Shown here piece by piece: positions 62,974-64,000 of a stretch of 64,000 nt of DNA. The notes below the pieces were generated by a model. That model searched no databases. It saw only the letters and a list, made by a program, of their open reading frames with translations, and had not been told where the DNA came from. Numbering within the stretch: the stretch's first letter is position 1; the number at the start of each line of letters is the position of its first letter. A program made the position numbers and the translations under genes. The stretch is from Haematomicrobium sanguinis DSM 21259. GTDB taxonomy: Bacteria; Actinomycetota; Actinomycetes; Actinomycetales; Micrococcaceae. Location of the stretch: NCBI RefSeq assembly GCF_000688395.1, contig NZ_JIAG01000002.1:1-64000 (forward strand). Direction: 5' to 3'.

Positions 62974-64000
62974 TTACTTGAGGAAATCGGGGACGTCCAA
63001 CTCTTCGCGGGTCCTGGTGTTCTCTTCGTCGACGTTCTTCGGACGATCCGCCTCCGTGTCCACGGCCGAGGGAACCGGAGTCTGCGGAATCAGCCCGGTC
63101 TGCTCGGACGGTTGCGACCAGGCGCTCATACCAGCTGCCGGGGCCGCTGCCGGAGCAGAGACCGGCGCGGCGCTGGGGGCCGGAGCAGCGGTTTCGGTAC
63201 TCGGTGCGGGCGCCGCACTCGCCGCGGCGGCAGTGTTTGCCTGCGGCGCCTTGGCGCTGGTCATGTCGTTTTGATCGAAACCGGCGGCAATGACCGTGAC
63301 GCGAGCCTCGTCGCCGAGGGCATCGTCGATGACAGCTCCGAAGATGATGTTCGCTTCGGGGTGGGCGACCTCTTGGACCAGTCGGGCTGCTTCATTGATT
63401 TCAAAGAGACCCAAGTCGGAGCCGCCCTGGATGGAGAGCAGGACGCCGTGCGCGCCGTCAATGGACGCTTCCAGGAGCGGAGACGCAATGGCAAGCTCTG
63501 CCGCCTTGACCGCACGGTCCTCGCCACTGGCCTTGCCGATACCCATGAGCGCTGAACCTGCACCTTGCATCACGGACTTCACGTCGGCGAAGTCGAGGTT
63601 GATCAAGCCCGGCGTTGTGATGAGGTCGGTAATGCCCTGCACACCGGAGAGCAATACCTGATCGGCGGAGTGAAACGCTTCCAGCATGGAGATGTTCGGG
63701 TCGCTGATCTGCAAGAGGCGATCGTTCGGGATGACGATGAGCGTATCCACTTCTTCGCGCAAGCGGTCAATGCCGGATTCTGCTTGGGCGGAGCGACGAC
63801 GGCCCTCGAAGGTGAACGGACGGGTGACGACGCCGATGGTCAGGGCCCCCAGGGAGCGGGCAATGCGGGCTACTACCGGCGCGCCGCCGGTGCCGGTTCC
63901 GCCGCCTTCGCCCGCGGTGACAAACACCATGTCTGCTCCGCGAAGAGCCTCTTCGATCTCTTCTTTGTGATCCTCGGCGGCCTTGGAGCCAACCTCGGGG
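62974..64000 (-). CDS. ftsZ: Cell division protein FtsZ, partial at right edge
   Basis: The C-terminal 341 residues of FtsZ, the tubulin-like GTPase that forms the division ring. The window starts inside the GTPase domain ([40 protein letters not shown]), with T7-loop [11 protein letters not shown] and then an Ala/Pro-rich linker and the short C-terminal peptide DVPDFLK that binds SepF. The 5' end lies beyond base 64000; the reading stays open to the edge. ftsZ-pgeF-yggS-sepF is one cluster. Confidence 0.97.
   Translation of the reverse strand, partial: PEVGSKAAEDHKEEIEEALRGADMVFVTAGEGGGTGTGGAPVVARIARSLGALTIGVVTRPFTFEGRRRSAQAESGIDRLREEVDTLIVIPNDRLLQISDPNISMLEAFHSADQVLLSGVQGITDLITTPGLINLDFADVKSVMQGAGSALMGIGKASGEDRAVKAAELAIASPLLEASIDGAHGVLLSIQGGSDLGLFEINEAARLVQEVAHPEANIIFGAVIDDALGDEARVTVIAAGFDQNDMTSAKAPQANTAAAASAAPAPSTETAAPAPSAAPVSAPAAAPAAGMSAWSQPSEQTGLIPQTPVPSAVDTEADRPKNVDEENTRTREELDVPDFLK

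Overview
This window reads as a chromosomal segment of a high-GC Gram-positive bacterium (Actinomycetota). The signs are a division/wall cluster of ftsZ, pgeF, yggS, sepF, yggT and divIVA; a SigA with a long Ala/Lys/Thr-rich N-terminus; the actinobacterial-only families DUF4191, DUF4192, DUF7455 and PAC2; paired glnA and glnA2 with glnE; polyphosphate glucokinase; and two DUF222/HNH (13E12-type) proteins. A small-genome Actinomycetaceae-like organism (Trueperella/Arcanobacterium type) would fit, but the genus is a guess. I saw no rRNA, tRNA, CRISPR array, insertion sequence or prophage.

Layout. 1-2188: a DUF222/HNH gene running off the left edge, intact in its frame. 2506-3366: VanW-like protein. 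3613-9065: a branched-chain amino acid-type ABC importer (livHMGF, with livK convergent); its LivH carries an unusual secreted N-terminal domain. 9210-16762: cytochrome bd oxidase (cydA, cydB, fused cydDC), divergent from a BlaI-type repressor and an M56 peptidase, with three BlaI-like operators in the gap. 16769-26779: housekeeping genes (parE, DUF7455, rpoD, DUF4192, PAC2, gcvT, pepA). 27129-36160: lipoate-dependent metabolism (lpd, two-lipoyl-domain E2, lipB, lipA) with a membrane protein, OsmC, a transmembrane Ser/Thr kinase and DUF4191. 36482-42375: nitrogen assimilation (glnA; glnA2-glnE). 42499-43380: panB. 43481-48104: an amine oxidase/UspA/APC permease operon with a divergent TetR regulator. 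48108-50716: a small protein, map, ppgK and nrdR. 50952-52598: a second DUF222/HNH gene. 52696-64000: hisD, dnaE, a membrane protein, rluD, lspA, divIVA, yggT, sepF, yggS, pgeF and the 3' part of ftsZ, all on the minus strand.

How the genes fit together. The E2/E3 pair makes the lipoyl-dependent dehydrogenase core, and lipB/lipA install the lipoyl groups it needs. GlnE is the enzyme that adenylylates GlnA, and it sits beside both synthetases. The BlaI/M56 pair probably senses a signal and derepresses the bd oxidase. The amine oxidase, permease and TetR look like an inducible amine uptake and oxidation module.

Non-coding structure is rich. Many gene ends carry very long, near-perfect hairpins, two of which share a 13-base outer arm. 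A 43-bp imperfect palindrome occurs twice (19402 and 43398). There are also CRP/GlxR-like sites at both liv promoters, NrdR-box-like repeats at nrdR, a TetR-type palindrome at the amine oxidase, and two apparently leaderless HNH promoters. I did not find one clearly new multi-gene system. The strongest leads are the BlaI/M56-cyd arrangement, the LivH fusion and the dispersed palindromes.
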